Source of the DNA: Parvivirga hydrogeniphila
GTDB taxonomy: Bacteria; Actinomycetota; Coriobacteriia; Anaerosomatales; Anaerosomataceae
Assembly: GCF_023371205.1 (NCBI RefSeq)
Contig: NZ_JAMCCO010000001.1
Location: 1,050,662-1,114,661 of the forward strand
DNA length: 64,000 nucleotides
Reading direction: 5' to 3'
Positions 34,043 through 43,498 of the stretch are shown here, in pieces (position 1 is the stretch's first letter; every line of letters begins with the position of its first letter). The notes below the pieces were generated by a model. It did no database searches and was not told the DNA's origin. It saw nothing but the letters and a program-made list of their open reading frames with translations. A program made the position numbers and the translations under genes.

Positions 34043-35340
34043 GAAGCATCGTCGAGCTTATCGAGTGGAAGCGCGACGGCAACCGGCATACGGAAGCCGA
34101 CATCGCGCGTATCGTTGAGGCGTTCACCAGCGGCGAGATGCCTGATTACCAGATGGCGGCCTGGCTGATGGCGGCGTTCCTGCGCGGGCTGGACGGAGAC
34201 GAGACCGTGTGGCTGACGCGCGCCATGCGCGATTCCGGTCGCGTCGTGGACCTCAGCAGCGTGGATGCGCCGGTCGCAGACAAACACTCGACCGGCGGCG
34301 TCGGTGACAAGACGACCCTCGTGCTCGCGCCGCTCGTGGCGTCCTGCGGCGTCGCGGTCGCCAAGATGAGCGGTCGCGGACTCGGCCATACAGGGGGCAC
34401 GCTGGACAAACTGGAATCGATCCCGGGGTTCAGCGTCGAGATGGACGTTGAAGACTTCGTCGAGCAGGTGCGGCGCGTGGGCATCGCGGTGATCGCCCAA
34501 AGCCCCGAGATCTGCCCCGCAGACAAGAAGATGTACGCGCTTCGGGACGTGACGGGCACCGTTCCGAGCATACCGCTCATCGTGAGCTCCATCCTGTCGA
34601 AGAAGGCCGCGGGGGGCGCGTCGGCCATCGTGCTCGACGTGAAGACCGGCTCGGGCGCGTTCATGAAGACGGAAGAGGAGGCGCGCGCGTTGGCTCGCGA
34701 GCTGCAGCGGGTCGGCCGGGCACTGGGGCTCAAGGTGCAGTGCGTCGTGAGCGACATGGACCAGCCGCTCGGACGCGCTGTCGGGAATGCGCTCGAGGTG
34801 TGCGAGGCCGTGCGCACGCTGCACGGCGAGGGGCCGGAGGACCTCACAGAGCTGTGTCTTGAGCTCGGGGCCCGCATGCTGCGGCTTGCCGGCGTCGTCG
34901 TGCATGACGCAGAGGGCCGATCGCGCGTCGAGCAGGCGCTGGCCGACGGCAGCGCGCTCGAGGCCTTCCGGCGCTGGGTGGCCGCGCAAGGCGGCGACCC
35001 GCGTGTGGCTGACGATCCGGAGGTCCTCCCGCGCTCGGATTACTCCACGGTCCTTTCTGCGGAACGCGACGGATTCGTCGTAGGGTTCGACGCCGAGGCG
35101 GTCGGAAGGGCGGCGGTCGCTCTCGGCGCCGGTCGGGAGACGAAGGAGGACCGCGTGGACCCGGGCGCAGGGATCGTGCTCGCCGTGAAGCGGGGAGACC
35201 GGGTCGTGCGCGGCGATGCGATCGCGACGCTGTACGCGTCGAGCGTCGAGCGCCTGGAGATGGGTCTGGAGCGCCTGCGTGAAGCAGTGCGCGTCGCATC
35301 TGAGCTGCCCGCGCCGTCTGCGCTCTTCCACGAGGTGTGA
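34039..35340 (+). CDS. deoA: Pyrimidine-nucleoside (thymidine) phosphorylase
   Basis: 433 aa from GTG 34039. The family signature SGRGLGHTGGTLDKLESIPG and KHSTGGVGDKTTL (phosphate site) are intact. It splits thymidine, deoxyuridine or uridine into base and (deoxy)ribose-1-phosphate, the substrate of deoB upstream. Coupled by GTGA overlaps on both sides. Confidence 0.94.
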   Translation: MRSIVELIEWKRDGNRHTEADIARIVEAFTSGEMPDYQMAAWLMAAFLRGLDGDETVWLTRAMRDSGRVVDLSSVDAPVADKHSTGGVGDKTTLVLAPLVASCGVAVAKMSGRGLGHTGGTLDKLESIPGFSVEMDVEDFVEQVRRVGIAVIAQSPEICPADKKMYALRDVTGTVPSIPLIVSSILSKKAAGGASAIVLDVKTGSGAFMKTEEEARALARELQRVGRALGLKVQCVVSDMDQPLGRAVGNALEVCEAVRTLHGEGPEDLTELCLELGARMLRLAGVVVHDAEGRSRVEQALADGSALEAFRRWVAAQGGDPRVADDPEVLPRSDYSTVLSAERDGFVVGFDAEAVGRAAVALGAGRETKEDRVDPGAGIVLAVKRGDRVVRGDAIATLYASSVERLEMGLERLREAVRVASELPAPSALFHEV

Positions 35341-38072
35341 CTGTGAGCCGGCGTCTCGCAACGAGCGGGAGCCGGGTCCCGCACATCGTGGTGGGGCACG
35401 CCAACCCGGACTTCGACGCGTACGGCGCGATGGTGGCGGCGACGAAGCTCTCGCCAGGGTCGAAGGCGGTCTTCCTCGGAAGCCAGAACCCGAACGTGCG
35501 CGAGTTCCACAATCTGCACGCGGAGTTCCTCGAGTTCGTGGAGCTGCGAGACGTCGACCTTTCGTCCGTCGAACGCGTGACGATGGTGGACACGAGGGAC
35601 CCGTCGCGCCTCGGCGAGATGGAGGAGGTCGTGAGGCGCTCTGGGGTCCAAGTGGTCGTGTACGACCACCACCCGGCAGCCGTAGGCGATATCGAAGGTG
35701 CGGAGGAACACTGCATGCCTGTCGGCGCCACCACCTCGATCCTCGTCCACGAGATCCGAGACCGCGGCATCCCGATCACGCCTCTCGAGGCGAGCGTGTT
35801 GCTGCTGGGCATCCACGAAGACACGGGCTCTCTCACCTACGTGAGCGCGACTGCCTACGACGCCGATGCGGTGGCGTTCCTCATGGCGGCAGGCGCGGAC
35901 CTGGAGGTCGTGAACCAGTTCCTCACGCGAACGCTCACGCCCGAGCAGAAGGCGCTGCTCACGCGGCTCATCGACACGCTCGAGGTGTGGGACGCCAACG
36001 GTCAGCCGATCGCTGTCGGCTGGGCAGAGAGCGTTGAGTACGTGGATTCCGCGAGCGTCATCACGCACCACCTGTGTGACGACATGGGGTATCGGGTGGC
36101 GATGGCCGTGATCGCCATGCCGGACCGGGTCCACGTGGTGGCCAGGTCGCGTGTGAGCGAGGTCGACGTGGGTCGGGTGCTCGAACGGCTGGGCGGGGGC
36201 GGGCATCCGCTCGCGGCGTCGGCGGCGATCAAAGGGGCGACCGTGAGCGAGGTCCTTCGACGACTGAAGGATGCAGCTCTTGACGTGGTGAGGCCGCCCG
36301 CGACCGCGCGAGACATCATGACCTCCCCGGTGCGCACGGTGACGCCCGACACGACGATGGACGAGGCAGGGCGCATCATGGAGCGGTGGGGCCACGGGGC
36401 GCTGCCAGTGACGGACGGCGGGCGTCTCGTGGGCATGGTCACGCGCAAGGACGTCGACAAGGCGCGGCGCCACAAGCTCGCGCACGCTCCCGTGCGCGGC
36501 TTCATGTCGCGCGAGCCCCTTTTCGTGGGTCCAGAGACGTCGCTGGAGACGCTGCAGAGCCTGCTCTCGCAGACAGGTGTCGGCCGCGTGCCGGTGACGG
36601 ATGACGGCAGCATCGTCGGCATCGTCACGCGCAAGGATCTGCTGCGCGCCTTCCATGGCGAGCGGTACACGGACAAGAAGGCGACGATTGCGCGCTCGCA
36701 GGCGTCTGCACGCTTCATGACGTCCTTCCAAGACGTGCTGCCGGAGCGCATCCGAGACGTGGTCGTGGAGATCGGCCGCATGGCGCACGAGCGCGGTGTG
36801 CGCGCACACGTCGTGGGAGGTTTCGTGCGAGACATGCTTCTGGCGAGGCCGAACCTGGACGTGGACATCGTCGTCGAGGGCGACGGCCTCGCGTTCGCAG
36901 AGCACGTCGCGGAAGCGACGGGCTGGCGCATCCGGGTGCACAAGCGCTTCGGCACCGCGGTGCTCATCATCGACCGGGGGCTTCACGTGGACGTGACGAG
37001 TGCGCGTGCTGAGTACTACACCCGGCCGGGCGCCCTTCCTACCGTCGAGCGCTCATCGCTTCGGCAGGACCTCTTCCGCCGGGACTTCTCGATCAACGCG
37101 ATGGCGGCGTCCATCACGCCGGATTCGTTCGGACAGATCGCCGACCCGTTCGGCGGGCTTGCTGACCTCGAGCGTGGGGTCGTGCGGGCGCTGCACTCGC
37201 TCTCGTTCGTCGAGGACCCGACGCGCGTGCTGCGTGCCGCGAGGTTCGCCGTGAAGTTCGGCTTCCGCATCGATGCCTCCACCGAAGCGCTTCTCAAGCA
37301 GGCTGTGGAGATGGACATGCTCGCCGAGGTCTCGGGCGCTCGGCTGCGGGAGGAGCTGCTCGACATAGTCGACGAGGAGCGCGCCGCACAGGTCTTCGGC
37401 CGCCTTGCGGAGCTGGGCGCGCTCGGCGGGCTTGTCCCCGACGGGGTCCCGCCGGCAGACGTGCAGCCTGTCGTCGCGGCCGCGGCCGAAGCGTACGAGG
37501 ATCTTGCCGCGCGGTTCTCCGACCCGGTGCGCCGGAGGGTCGTCCTGGTCGCAGCGCTGGTGTCGCGTGCGTCCAAGGCTGCAGCCGAGCGGTGGCTCAG
37601 GCGGATGCGCTTCGGCAAGGAGTACGCCGCGCCGGCGCTCGCGATCGTGGAGCGCGGCCAGGGCACCCTCCGTGCACTCAGAGACCGGCGGCCGATGCGC
37701 GACAGCCGGATCTACTCGCTGGTCGGCGCGTTGCCGCCCGAAGCGGTCGTGTGCCTTTGGGCCGCCGCCGTGGACCCGGTGCCACGCGAGCGCATCGGAC
37801 GGTATGTCGACGTGCTGAGCCGCGTGCGCCCTGCCGTCACAGGCGACGACCTCGTGGCGATGGGATTCAAGCCGGGCCGGGCGTTCTCTGCTATCCTTGC
37901 CCAGGCGCTCGCGGACCGCCTCGATGGCAAAGCGGTCGGGCGCGAGGCGGAGCTGAAGAACCTCGAACACATCGCGAAGCGATGGAAGCGGATGCACCCC
38001 GAGGAGGCCGATGGATCTGACGTCGCTCGTCGTCCGGTTCGCGCTCGTCGTGCCGGCGATCGTCTTCCATGA
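35337..38072 (+). CDS. DHH phosphoesterase-CBS-CBS-tRNA nucleotidyltransferase fusion
   Basis: 911 aa from GTG 35337. DHH domain (about 15-165): HANPDFDA, DHHP (110-113), GIHEDTGSLTY. DHHA1 (about 215-305): GGGGHPLAASA. Two CBS domains (about 321-375 and 384-440). Class II nucleotidyltransferase (about 465-911): GGFVRD (494-499), LDVDIVVEGDG (507-517) with the two catalytic Asp, RRDFSINAM, and EDPTRVLRAARFA. It adds CCA, or only A, to tRNA 3' ends. Which one cannot be told here, but the three tRNAs in the window already encode CCA, so repair is likely. The DHH part may act as an exonuclease on nanoRNA or tRNA ends. The last 62 nt overlap the M50 gene. Confidence 0.92.
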   Translation: MTVSRRLATSGSRVPHIVVGHANPDFDAYGAMVAATKLSPGSKAVFLGSQNPNVREFHNLHAEFLEFVELRDVDLSSVERVTMVDTRDPSRLGEMEEVVRRSGVQVVVYDHHPAAVGDIEGAEEHCMPVGATTSILVHEIRDRGIPITPLEASVLLLGIHEDTGSLTYVSATAYDADAVAFLMAAGADLEVVNQFLTRTLTPEQKALLTRLIDTLEVWDANGQPIAVGWAESVEYVDSASVITHHLCDDMGYRVAMAVIAMPDRVHVVARSRVSEVDVGRVLERLGGGGHPLAASAAIKGATVSEVLRRLKDAALDVVRPPATARDIMTSPVRTVTPDTTMDEAGRIMERWGHGALPVTDGGRLVGMVTRKDVDKARRHKLAHAPVRGFMSREPLFVGPETSLETLQSLLSQTGVGRVPVTDDGSIVGIVTRKDLLRAFHGERYTDKKATIARSQASARFMTSFQDVLPERIRDVVVEIGRMAHERGVRAHVVGGFVRDMLLARPNLDVDIVVEGDGLAFAEHVAEATGWRIRVHKRFGTAVLIIDRGLHVDVTSARAEYYTRPGALPTVERSSLRQDLFRRDFSINAMAASITPDSFGQIADPFGGLADLERGVVRALHSLSFVEDPTRVLRAARFAVKFGFRIDASTEALLKQAVEMDMLAEVSGARLREELLDIVDEERAAQVFGRLAELGALGGLVPDGVPPADVQPVVAAAAEAYEDLAARFSDPVRRRVVLVAALVSRASKAAAERWLRRMRFGKEYAAPALAIVERGQGTLRALRDRRPMRDSRIYSLVGALPPEAVVCLWAAAVDPVPRERIGRYVDVLSRVRPAVTGDDLVAMGFKPGRAFSAILAQALADRLDGKAVGREAELKNLEHIAKRWKRMHPEEADGSDVARRPVRARRAGDRLP

Positions 38073-38661
38073 GGTCGCGCACGGGTACGCGGCGCTCGCG
38101 CTCGGCGACACCACGGCGAAAGATGCGCACAGGCTGAGCCTGAACCCGCTCAAGCACATCGATCCGTTCGGCACGGTCCTGCTTCCGCTGCTCATGACGG
38201 CGACGCTGGGGTTCGGATTCGGGTACGCCAAGCCGGTGCCGGTGAACCCGTGGCGCTTTCGCGGCGACCGGCGCGTCGGGATGGCGCTCACCGGCATCGC
38301 AGGGCCCGGCGCGAACCTCGCGATGGCGCTCGTGGCGGCAGGAGTCGTCCGTGTGCTCGGCGGCGTGTCCGGCGCGCTCGCGGAAATCCTCTGGACGGCG
38401 GCCTATGCGTTTTGCATGGTCAACCTCGCGCTGATGTTCTTCAACCTCATCCCGATCCCGCCGTTCGACGGATCGCGGCTGCTTTTGCCGTTCTTGTCCC
38501 GGCGCGGCCTTGCGCTCTACCAGGACCTCGAGCGGTACGGTTTCGTCATCGTCATCGCGCTGCTTATGCTGCCACCGCAGGTCTTCCACGTGGACCTTCT
38601 CGGGGTCTACCTCGACGCCACGCTCGTGCCCGTGCTGCGGCTGCTCACCGGCGTCGCGTAA
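38011..38661 (+). CDS. Site-2 protease-like M50 membrane metalloprotease
   Basis: 216 aa from ATG 38011 (SD GAGGAGG). Zinc motif HEVAH (about residue 20) sits in the first transmembrane helix and the third ligand in NLIPIPPFDGSRLL. It is the short form without a PDZ domain, related to B. subtilis YwhC. It probably cuts membrane proteins within the bilayer; the substrate is unknown. It starts inside the end of the preceding gene. Confidence 0.9.
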   Translation: MDLTSLVVRFALVVPAIVFHEVAHGYAALALGDTTAKDAHRLSLNPLKHIDPFGTVLLPLLMTATLGFGFGYAKPVPVNPWRFRGDRRVGMALTGIAGPGANLAMALVAAGVVRVLGGVSGALAEILWTAAYAFCMVNLALMFFNLIPIPPFDGSRLLLPFLSRRGLALYQDLERYGFVIVIALLMLPPQVFHVDLLGVYLDATLVPVLRLLTGVA

Positions 38662-38715
38662 GCAGCGCTGCTGTATCATGTGCACGTCCTTGTTGCCGTC
38701 TTGAGGAAGGCGTCG

Positions 38716-39720
38716 ATGCGCAAACGTCGCGTGCTCACTGGCTATCGTCCGACCGGCAGGCTGACGCTCGGCCACTGGTTCGGCAACCTCATGAACATGC
38801 GCGAGATGCAGGACCAGTACGAGGCGTACTACTTCGTCGCGGACTGGCATGCGCTGACGAGCGACTGGCAGGACACCTCCGCCGTGCGCCGGTTCACAGA
38901 AGAGATGGTCCTGGACTGGCTGGCCGCCGGCATCGACCCCGACAAGGCCACGATCTACCGCCAGTCCGATGTCCCTGAGGTCGCCGAGCTCACGCTGTAC
39001 CTCTCGATGGTGACGCCGATGTCGTGGCTGGAGCGCGTGCCGAGCTACAAGGAACAGCGCGAGCAAATCAGCGACAAGGACCTCGGGAACGTCGGGTTCT
39101 TCCTGTATCCGCTCATGCAGGCAGCAGACATCACGATCGTGAAGGCTGACCTGGTTCCGGTAGGGGAGGACCAGGCCCCGCACCTGGAGCTGACCCGTGA
39201 GATCGTGCGGCGCTTCAACGGCACGTACGGCGAGCTTCTCGTGGAGCCGCAGGCGGTGATTCCGAAAGAGGGAGCGCGTGTCCCGGGCACCGACGGCCGG
39301 AAGATGTCCAAGAGCTACGGCAACGCGATCTACCTCTCCGAGAGCGCCGAGGAGACGGCCGCCAAGGTGCGCGGCATGGTCACCGACCCGGCGCGCAAAC
39401 TGAAGACCGACCCGGGCAACCCGGACATCTGCCCGCTGCACCAGATCCACCGGCTCGTCGGAGACCCCTCTGTCGTCGCCGAGTTCGATCGGTGCTGCCG
39501 CGTGGCCGAGTGCGGCTGCGTGGCGCACAAGGCGAGGATGGCCGAGGACCTGAACGCGTACCTCTCCGAGTTCCGTGCGCGCCGCGCGGAGCTTGCCCAG
39601 AAGCGCGACCTCGCGTGGGACGTGCTCTTTGCTGGCGCCGAGCGCATCCGGCCGGCGATCGACGAGCTGATGGGGGCCGTCCGCGAAGCCATGCACGTGG
39701 ACGCGCCGTCCTCGCGATGA
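38716..39720 (+). CDS. trpS: Tryptophanyl-tRNA synthetase
   Basis: 334 aa from ATG 38716 (SD GAGGAAGG). Class I synthetase: TGRLTLGHWFGN (HIGH motif), GEDQAPHLELTREI and GRKMSKSYGN (KMSKS loop). It charges tRNA-Trp. A TATCAT string (38674-38679) could be a -10 element. A C-terminal Cys-rich piece (CCRVAECGCVAHK) is typical of this subgroup. ATGA overlap with scpA. Confidence 0.96.
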   Translation: MRKRRVLTGYRPTGRLTLGHWFGNLMNMREMQDQYEAYYFVADWHALTSDWQDTSAVRRFTEEMVLDWLAAGIDPDKATIYRQSDVPEVAELTLYLSMVTPMSWLERVPSYKEQREQISDKDLGNVGFFLYPLMQAADITIVKADLVPVGEDQAPHLELTREIVRRFNGTYGELLVEPQAVIPKEGARVPGTDGRKMSKSYGNAIYLSESAEETAAKVRGMVTDPARKLKTDPGNPDICPLHQIHRLVGDPSVVAEFDRCCRVAECGCVAHKARMAEDLNAYLSEFRARRAELAQKRDLAWDVLFAGAERIRPAIDELMGAVREAMHVDAPSSR

Positions 39721-40466
39721 GCTACACGGTCAAGACACAGACGTTCGAAGGGCCGTTCGACCTGCTCCTGTCGCTCGTCGCACGGCAGAAGGTGGACGTG
39801 CGGGAGCTGACGATCGCGGAGATCGCCGACCAGTACCTCGCGCACCTGCAGGAGATGCAGGACCTCGACTTGGAGGTGGCGAGCGACTTCTTGCTGGTCG
39901 CCGCAACGCTGCTCGAGCTCAAGGCGCTCTCGCTGCTGCCTCGGGAGACCGCTCCTGAGATCGGTCCAGACGAGGACCTCTCGCCCGACGAGGCCCGTGA
40001 GCTGCTCGTGGCGCGGCTGCTCGCGTACAAGCAGTTCAAGAACGCCGCTGCCGAGCTCGCCGCACGGTTCGAGGCAGAATCGCGCATGCATCCGCGCGCC
40101 GCGGCGCTCGAAGAGCCGTTCCTCGGGCTCATGCCGGACTACCTCGAGGGCGTGACGCTCCACACGCTTGCGGTCACGTGTGCCGACCTGCTGCACCGCC
40201 GCGAGGTGTTCTTGCTGGAGGCGGAACACGTCGCAGCGGCGCCGATCCCTGTCGAAACGCACGTCGAAGCCATCCGACGGATCCTCGCCAAGCGCAAGCG
40301 CACGACGTTCCGGGAAGTCGTCCCCGGCAGCGCTCGACCAGCGGAAGTCGTCGTCGCGTTCCTCGCCATCTTGGAGCTCTACAAGCGTGACGAGGTGCGC
40401 CTCATCCAGGACGAGATCTTCGGGGAGATCGTCATCGAGTCTGTGAAGAAGGGGTTGTTCTCATGA
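39717..40466 (+). CDS. scpA: Segregation and condensation protein A (kleisin)
   Basis: 249 aa from ATG 39717 (ATGA with trpS). The kleisin N-terminus FEGPFDLLLSLVARQKVDV, then IAEIADQYLAHLQ and LLVAATLLELKAL binds the SMC neck. The C-terminal winged helix ends VIESVKKGLFS. It forms the SMC-ScpAB condensin with the next gene (ATGA overlap). Confidence 0.95.
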   Translation: MSYTVKTQTFEGPFDLLLSLVARQKVDVRELTIAEIADQYLAHLQEMQDLDLEVASDFLLVAATLLELKALSLLPRETAPEIGPDEDLSPDEARELLVARLLAYKQFKNAAAELAARFEAESRMHPRAAALEEPFLGLMPDYLEGVTLHTLAVTCADLLHRREVFLLEAEHVAAAPIPVETHVEAIRRILAKRKRTTFREVVPGSARPAEVVVAFLAILELYKRDEVRLIQDEIFGEIVIESVKKGLFS

Positions 40467-41092
40467 GGGAAAGCGACCTTTTGCGCGGACCTGTCGAGGC
40501 GCTGCTGTTCGTCACCGACGAGCCGATCAGCGTGTCGCGCATGGCCAAGGTGCTGGAAGCGACGGAGCGCGACGTCGCCGAGACGCTGCGTGCCCTGCAA
40601 GAGGAGTACGCGACCGACGAGCGCGGGTTCCAGCTCCGCGAGGTCGCGGGAGGCTGGCGTCTGTACACCCACCCGGCGTATCACGAACAGGTGGAGCGGC
40701 TCGTCCTGTCGTGGGACACCCGGCGGCTGTCGCAGGCCGCGCTCGAAGCGCTCGCGGTCATCGCGTACCGTCAGCCCGTGAGCCGGCACGGCGTGAACGC
40801 GATCCGTGGCGTCAACAGCGAAGCCGTCATCGCGTCGCTCATGGAGAAGGGGCTCGTCCGGGAGGTCGGTCGCGACAAGGACGCCGGAAACGCCATCCTG
40901 TACGGCACGACGCAGGCGTTCCTGGAGCGGTTCGGGCTCAAGGACATCTCCGAGCTGCCGCCGCTCGAGGAGTTCGCTCCCGACCCGTCGACGGAGCGCG
41001 CGATCCGCGAGCGGCTGTCGGCCATCGACGGCGCGGCGCTGTTCGAGGAAGCGGACGAGAGCGATGACGACGAAGAGCCCGACGAGAAGTGA
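40463..41092 (+). CDS. scpB: Segregation and condensation protein B
   Basis: 209 aa from ATG 40463. Two winged-helix units: PVEALLFVTDEPISVSRMAKVL and SQAALEALAVIAYRQPVSRHGVNAIRGVNSE. An acidic tail (EEADESDDDEEPDE) ends the protein, and the last 29 nt overlap the next gene. Confidence 0.95.
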   Translation: MRESDLLRGPVEALLFVTDEPISVSRMAKVLEATERDVAETLRALQEEYATDERGFQLREVAGGWRLYTHPAYHEQVERLVLSWDTRRLSQAALEALAVIAYRQPVSRHGVNAIRGVNSEAVIASLMEKGLVREVGRDKDAGNAILYGTTQAFLERFGLKDISELPPLEEFAPDPSTERAIRERLSAIDGAALFEEADESDDDEEPDEK

Positions 41093-41846
41093 CATCGTCG
41101 GCGACGACGGGTCCCTGCGCGCCGAGCGGCTGCAGAAGTTCCTCTCGCGCGCGGGCGTGGCGTCCCGGCGGGCCGCTGAGGAGATGATCGCGGCGGGGCG
41201 CGTGCGCGTGAACGGCGAGGTCGTCACAGCGATGGGCGTGAAAGTCGTGCCAGAGGTCGACGTGGTCGAGGTGGACGGCGTCGTCGTCGCGCCGCCACAG
41301 ACGCACCTCTACCTCATGCTGAACAAACCGGCAGGGTACGTGACGACGCTCAAGGACCCGCTCGGACGGCCCATCGTGGCCGACCTGCTTCCGGATCTTG
41401 GCAGGCGCGTGTTCCCGGTCGGGAGGCTCGATGCAGAGACGACCGGCCTTCTGCTGCTCACGGACGACGGCGAGTTCGCGCAGATGCTCATGCACCCGAG
41501 GTTCCACGTCCCGAAGACCTACCTCGCCCGAGTCGAGGGGCACCCTTCGGAGCGTTCGCTTCAGAAGCTGAGAGACGGTGTCGTGCTCGCCGATGGTCCG
41601 ACCAGGCCGGCGGACGTGACGCTTTTGGAGCTCCGCGAAGGAAGCGCGATCGTGCGCATCACGATACGCGAAGGGCGCAAGCGGCAGGTGCGGCGGATGT
41701 TCCGCCATGTCGGCCACCCGGTCATCGACCTGCACCGTGAGCGCATCGGTCCTGTCGCCTTGGGCGACCTGCCTGCGGGTGCAACGCGGGCATTGGAGCC
41801 GCACGAGGTCGCTGCGCTGATGAGCGCTGCCGAGACGGGAGCGTGA
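41064..41846 (+). CDS. rluB: Ribosomal large-subunit pseudouridine synthase RluB/RsuA family
   Basis: 260 aa from ATG 41064. An S4 RNA-binding domain (about 18-75, RLQKFLSRAGVASRRAAEEM) precedes the synthase domain: MLNKPAGYVTTLKDP, then FPVGRLDAETTGLLLLTDDGE with the catalytic Asp, and EGRKRQVRRMF. It modifies 23S rRNA, probably at the RluB site. The scpA-scpB-rluB order is widespread in Gram-positive bacteria. Confidence 0.94.
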   Translation: MTTKSPTRSDIVGDDGSLRAERLQKFLSRAGVASRRAAEEMIAAGRVRVNGEVVTAMGVKVVPEVDVVEVDGVVVAPPQTHLYLMLNKPAGYVTTLKDPLGRPIVADLLPDLGRRVFPVGRLDAETTGLLLLTDDGEFAQMLMHPRFHVPKTYLARVEGHPSERSLQKLRDGVVLADGPTRPADVTLLELREGSAIVRITIREGRKRQVRRMFRHVGHPVIDLHRERIGPVALGDLPAGATRALEPHEVAALMSAAETGA

Positions 41847-41847
41847 G

Positions 41848-42423
41848 ATGGGTCTTACGGTGCTTACCGGCGGCACACGAAGCGGCAAGTCGTCCGCAGC
41901 GGTCGTGCGTGCGGCCCAAACCGGGTTGCCGGTCGTCGTCGCTGTTGCGGGCATCGCCGACGGCGACCCCGAGATGGCCGCGCGCATCGAGGCGCACCGC
42001 AGGTCCCGGCCTGCCGCCTGGCGGGTCCTCGAAGTCGCCGGCGTCAGCCCGTCCGAGTGGCTGGCTGCGGTCGATCCGCAGGAGTGCCTGCTGGTGGACT
42101 GCCTCGGCATGATGCTCGCGTCGCTTCTGTGGGGAACAGGCGATGACCCCGACCGGATCTCGCCGGCGGCAGCCACCGAGGTCGCGCACGCGATCGTCGA
42201 TGCGCTCGTCGCACGAGAGGGCGAGACGATCGTCGTGACGAACGAAGTCGGGTGGGGCGTCGTTCCCGCCTACCCGTCCGGTCGCGCGTTCGCCGACGCG
42301 CTCGGGAGCGCGAACCGGCGGTTGGTGGACGCGGCGGAGCGCGCCTTTCTCGTAGTGTGCGGGAGGCTGCTCGACCTGAAAGCGCTCCCGACCGCAGTAC
42401 CTAGGACTGACGAGGGAGTGTGA
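41848..42423 (+). CDS. cobU: Adenosylcobinamide kinase / phosphate guanylyltransferase
   Basis: 191 aa from ATG 41848, 1 nt after rluB. Walker A GGTRSGKSS (8-16), VDCLGMMLAS and VTNEVGWGVVPAYPSGRAFADALG are diagnostic. It phosphorylates adenosylcobinamide and adds GMP to make AdoCbi-GDP. No cobalamin riboswitch is visible in front, so this cob set is probably read from the scp/rluB transcript. Confidence 0.94.
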   Translation: MGLTVLTGGTRSGKSSAAVVRAAQTGLPVVVAVAGIADGDPEMAARIEAHRRSRPAAWRVLEVAGVSPSEWLAAVDPQECLLVDCLGMMLASLLWGTGDDPDRISPAAATEVAHAIVDALVAREGETIVVTNEVGWGVVPAYPSGRAFADALGSANRRLVDAAERAFLVVCGRLLDLKALPTAVPRTDEGV

Positions 42424-42424
42424 G

Positions 42425-43498
42425 ATGGCCGACGTGCGTGGAAGCGTGCTCGACGAGATCGAGAGGATCGTGCCGCTCGACTCCGCGTGGCGCGCCGCTG
42501 CGTGGGAGCGGCTGGACGCTCTCACGAAGCCACCCCGCAGCTTGGGGCGCCTCGAAACGGTCGCCGCGCAGATCGCAGGAGTGCAGGGCACCGTGACGCC
42601 GTCATCGCGTCCTGCAGCCGTCGTCGTGTTCGCCGGCGACCACGGCGTTGCGGCGCACGGCGTTTCGGCGTACCCGCAAGAAGTCACGGCGCAGATGGTC
42701 TACAACTTCGCGGCCGGCGGAGCGGCCATCAACCAGATCGCACGGTCGGCCGGTGCCGACCTCGTCGTCTACGACGTGGGCGTCGCTGCACCGCTCGACG
42801 GAGCTCCGGGTGTCCGCCACGCGAAGGTACGGGCGGGCACGGCCGACATGACGCTCGGGCCGGCGATGACGCTGGACGAGGCCGTTCAGGCGCTCGAGGT
42901 CGGGTTCCGTGCCGCTCGTGAACTCATCGAGAGCGGTATGCGCGTGATCGCGATCGGTGAGATGGGCATCGGCAACACGACCGCCGCGACGGCGCTCGCG
43001 TGTGCGCTCGTCCCGGCCGAACCTGCTGACGTCGTGGGGCCAGGGACCGGCCTCGACGAGCACGGCATCGCCCGCAAGCAGGCGGCGGTGGAGCGGGCGC
43101 TCGCCGTGAACTCGGCTACGGCGGCGGACCCCCTCGGCGCCCTCGCTGCAGTGGGCGGTCTGGAGATCGCAGCGATGGCGGGTGCCGTGCTGGGGTGTGC
43201 TCGGCACGGCGCGGTGGCGCTCGTCGACGGCTTCATCTCGACCGCCGCTGCGCTCGTGGCCGTGCGCCTCGCGCCTGCGAGCGCCGGGTACCTCGTCGCC
43301 TCGCACCGCTCTCGCGAGCGCGGCCACGCTGTGCTTTTGGAGGCGATCGGGGCAGAGCCGTTGCTCGACCTCGACCTTCGCTTGGGCGAGGCGAGCGGCG
43401 CTGCACTCGCGCTTCCGCTGCTCGACGCCGCGTGCGCGGTGATCGGCGGCATGGCGACCTTTGAAGAAGCAGGTGTGAGCAAGGCCGAGGGGTCATGA
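42425..43498 (+). CDS. cobT: Nicotinate-nucleotide-dimethylbenzimidazole phosphoribosyltransferase
   Basis: 357 aa from ATG 42425. Motifs: TKPPRSLGRLE, VFAGDHGVAAHGVSAYPQEVT, GEMGIGNTTAATAL and DGFISTAAALVAV. It activates the lower-ligand base as alpha-ribazole phosphate. It overlaps cobS by 4 nt. Confidence 0.95.
   Translation: MADVRGSVLDEIERIVPLDSAWRAAAWERLDALTKPPRSLGRLETVAAQIAGVQGTVTPSSRPAAVVVFAGDHGVAAHGVSAYPQEVTAQMVYNFAAGGAAINQIARSAGADLVVYDVGVAAPLDGAPGVRHAKVRAGTADMTLGPAMTLDEAVQALEVGFRAARELIESGMRVIAIGEMGIGNTTAATALACALVPAEPADVVGPGTGLDEHGIARKQAAVERALAVNSATAADPLGALAAVGGLEIAAMAGAVLGCARHGAVALVDGFISTAAALVAVRLAPASAGYLVASHRSRERGHAVLLEAIGAEPLLDLDLRLGEASGAALALPLLDAACAVIGGMATFEEAGVSKAEGS

Noticed and set aside
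41846-41848. Cobalamin riboswitch before cobU
   Set aside because: Only one base separates rluB and cobU, and no B12-box was seen in the region.
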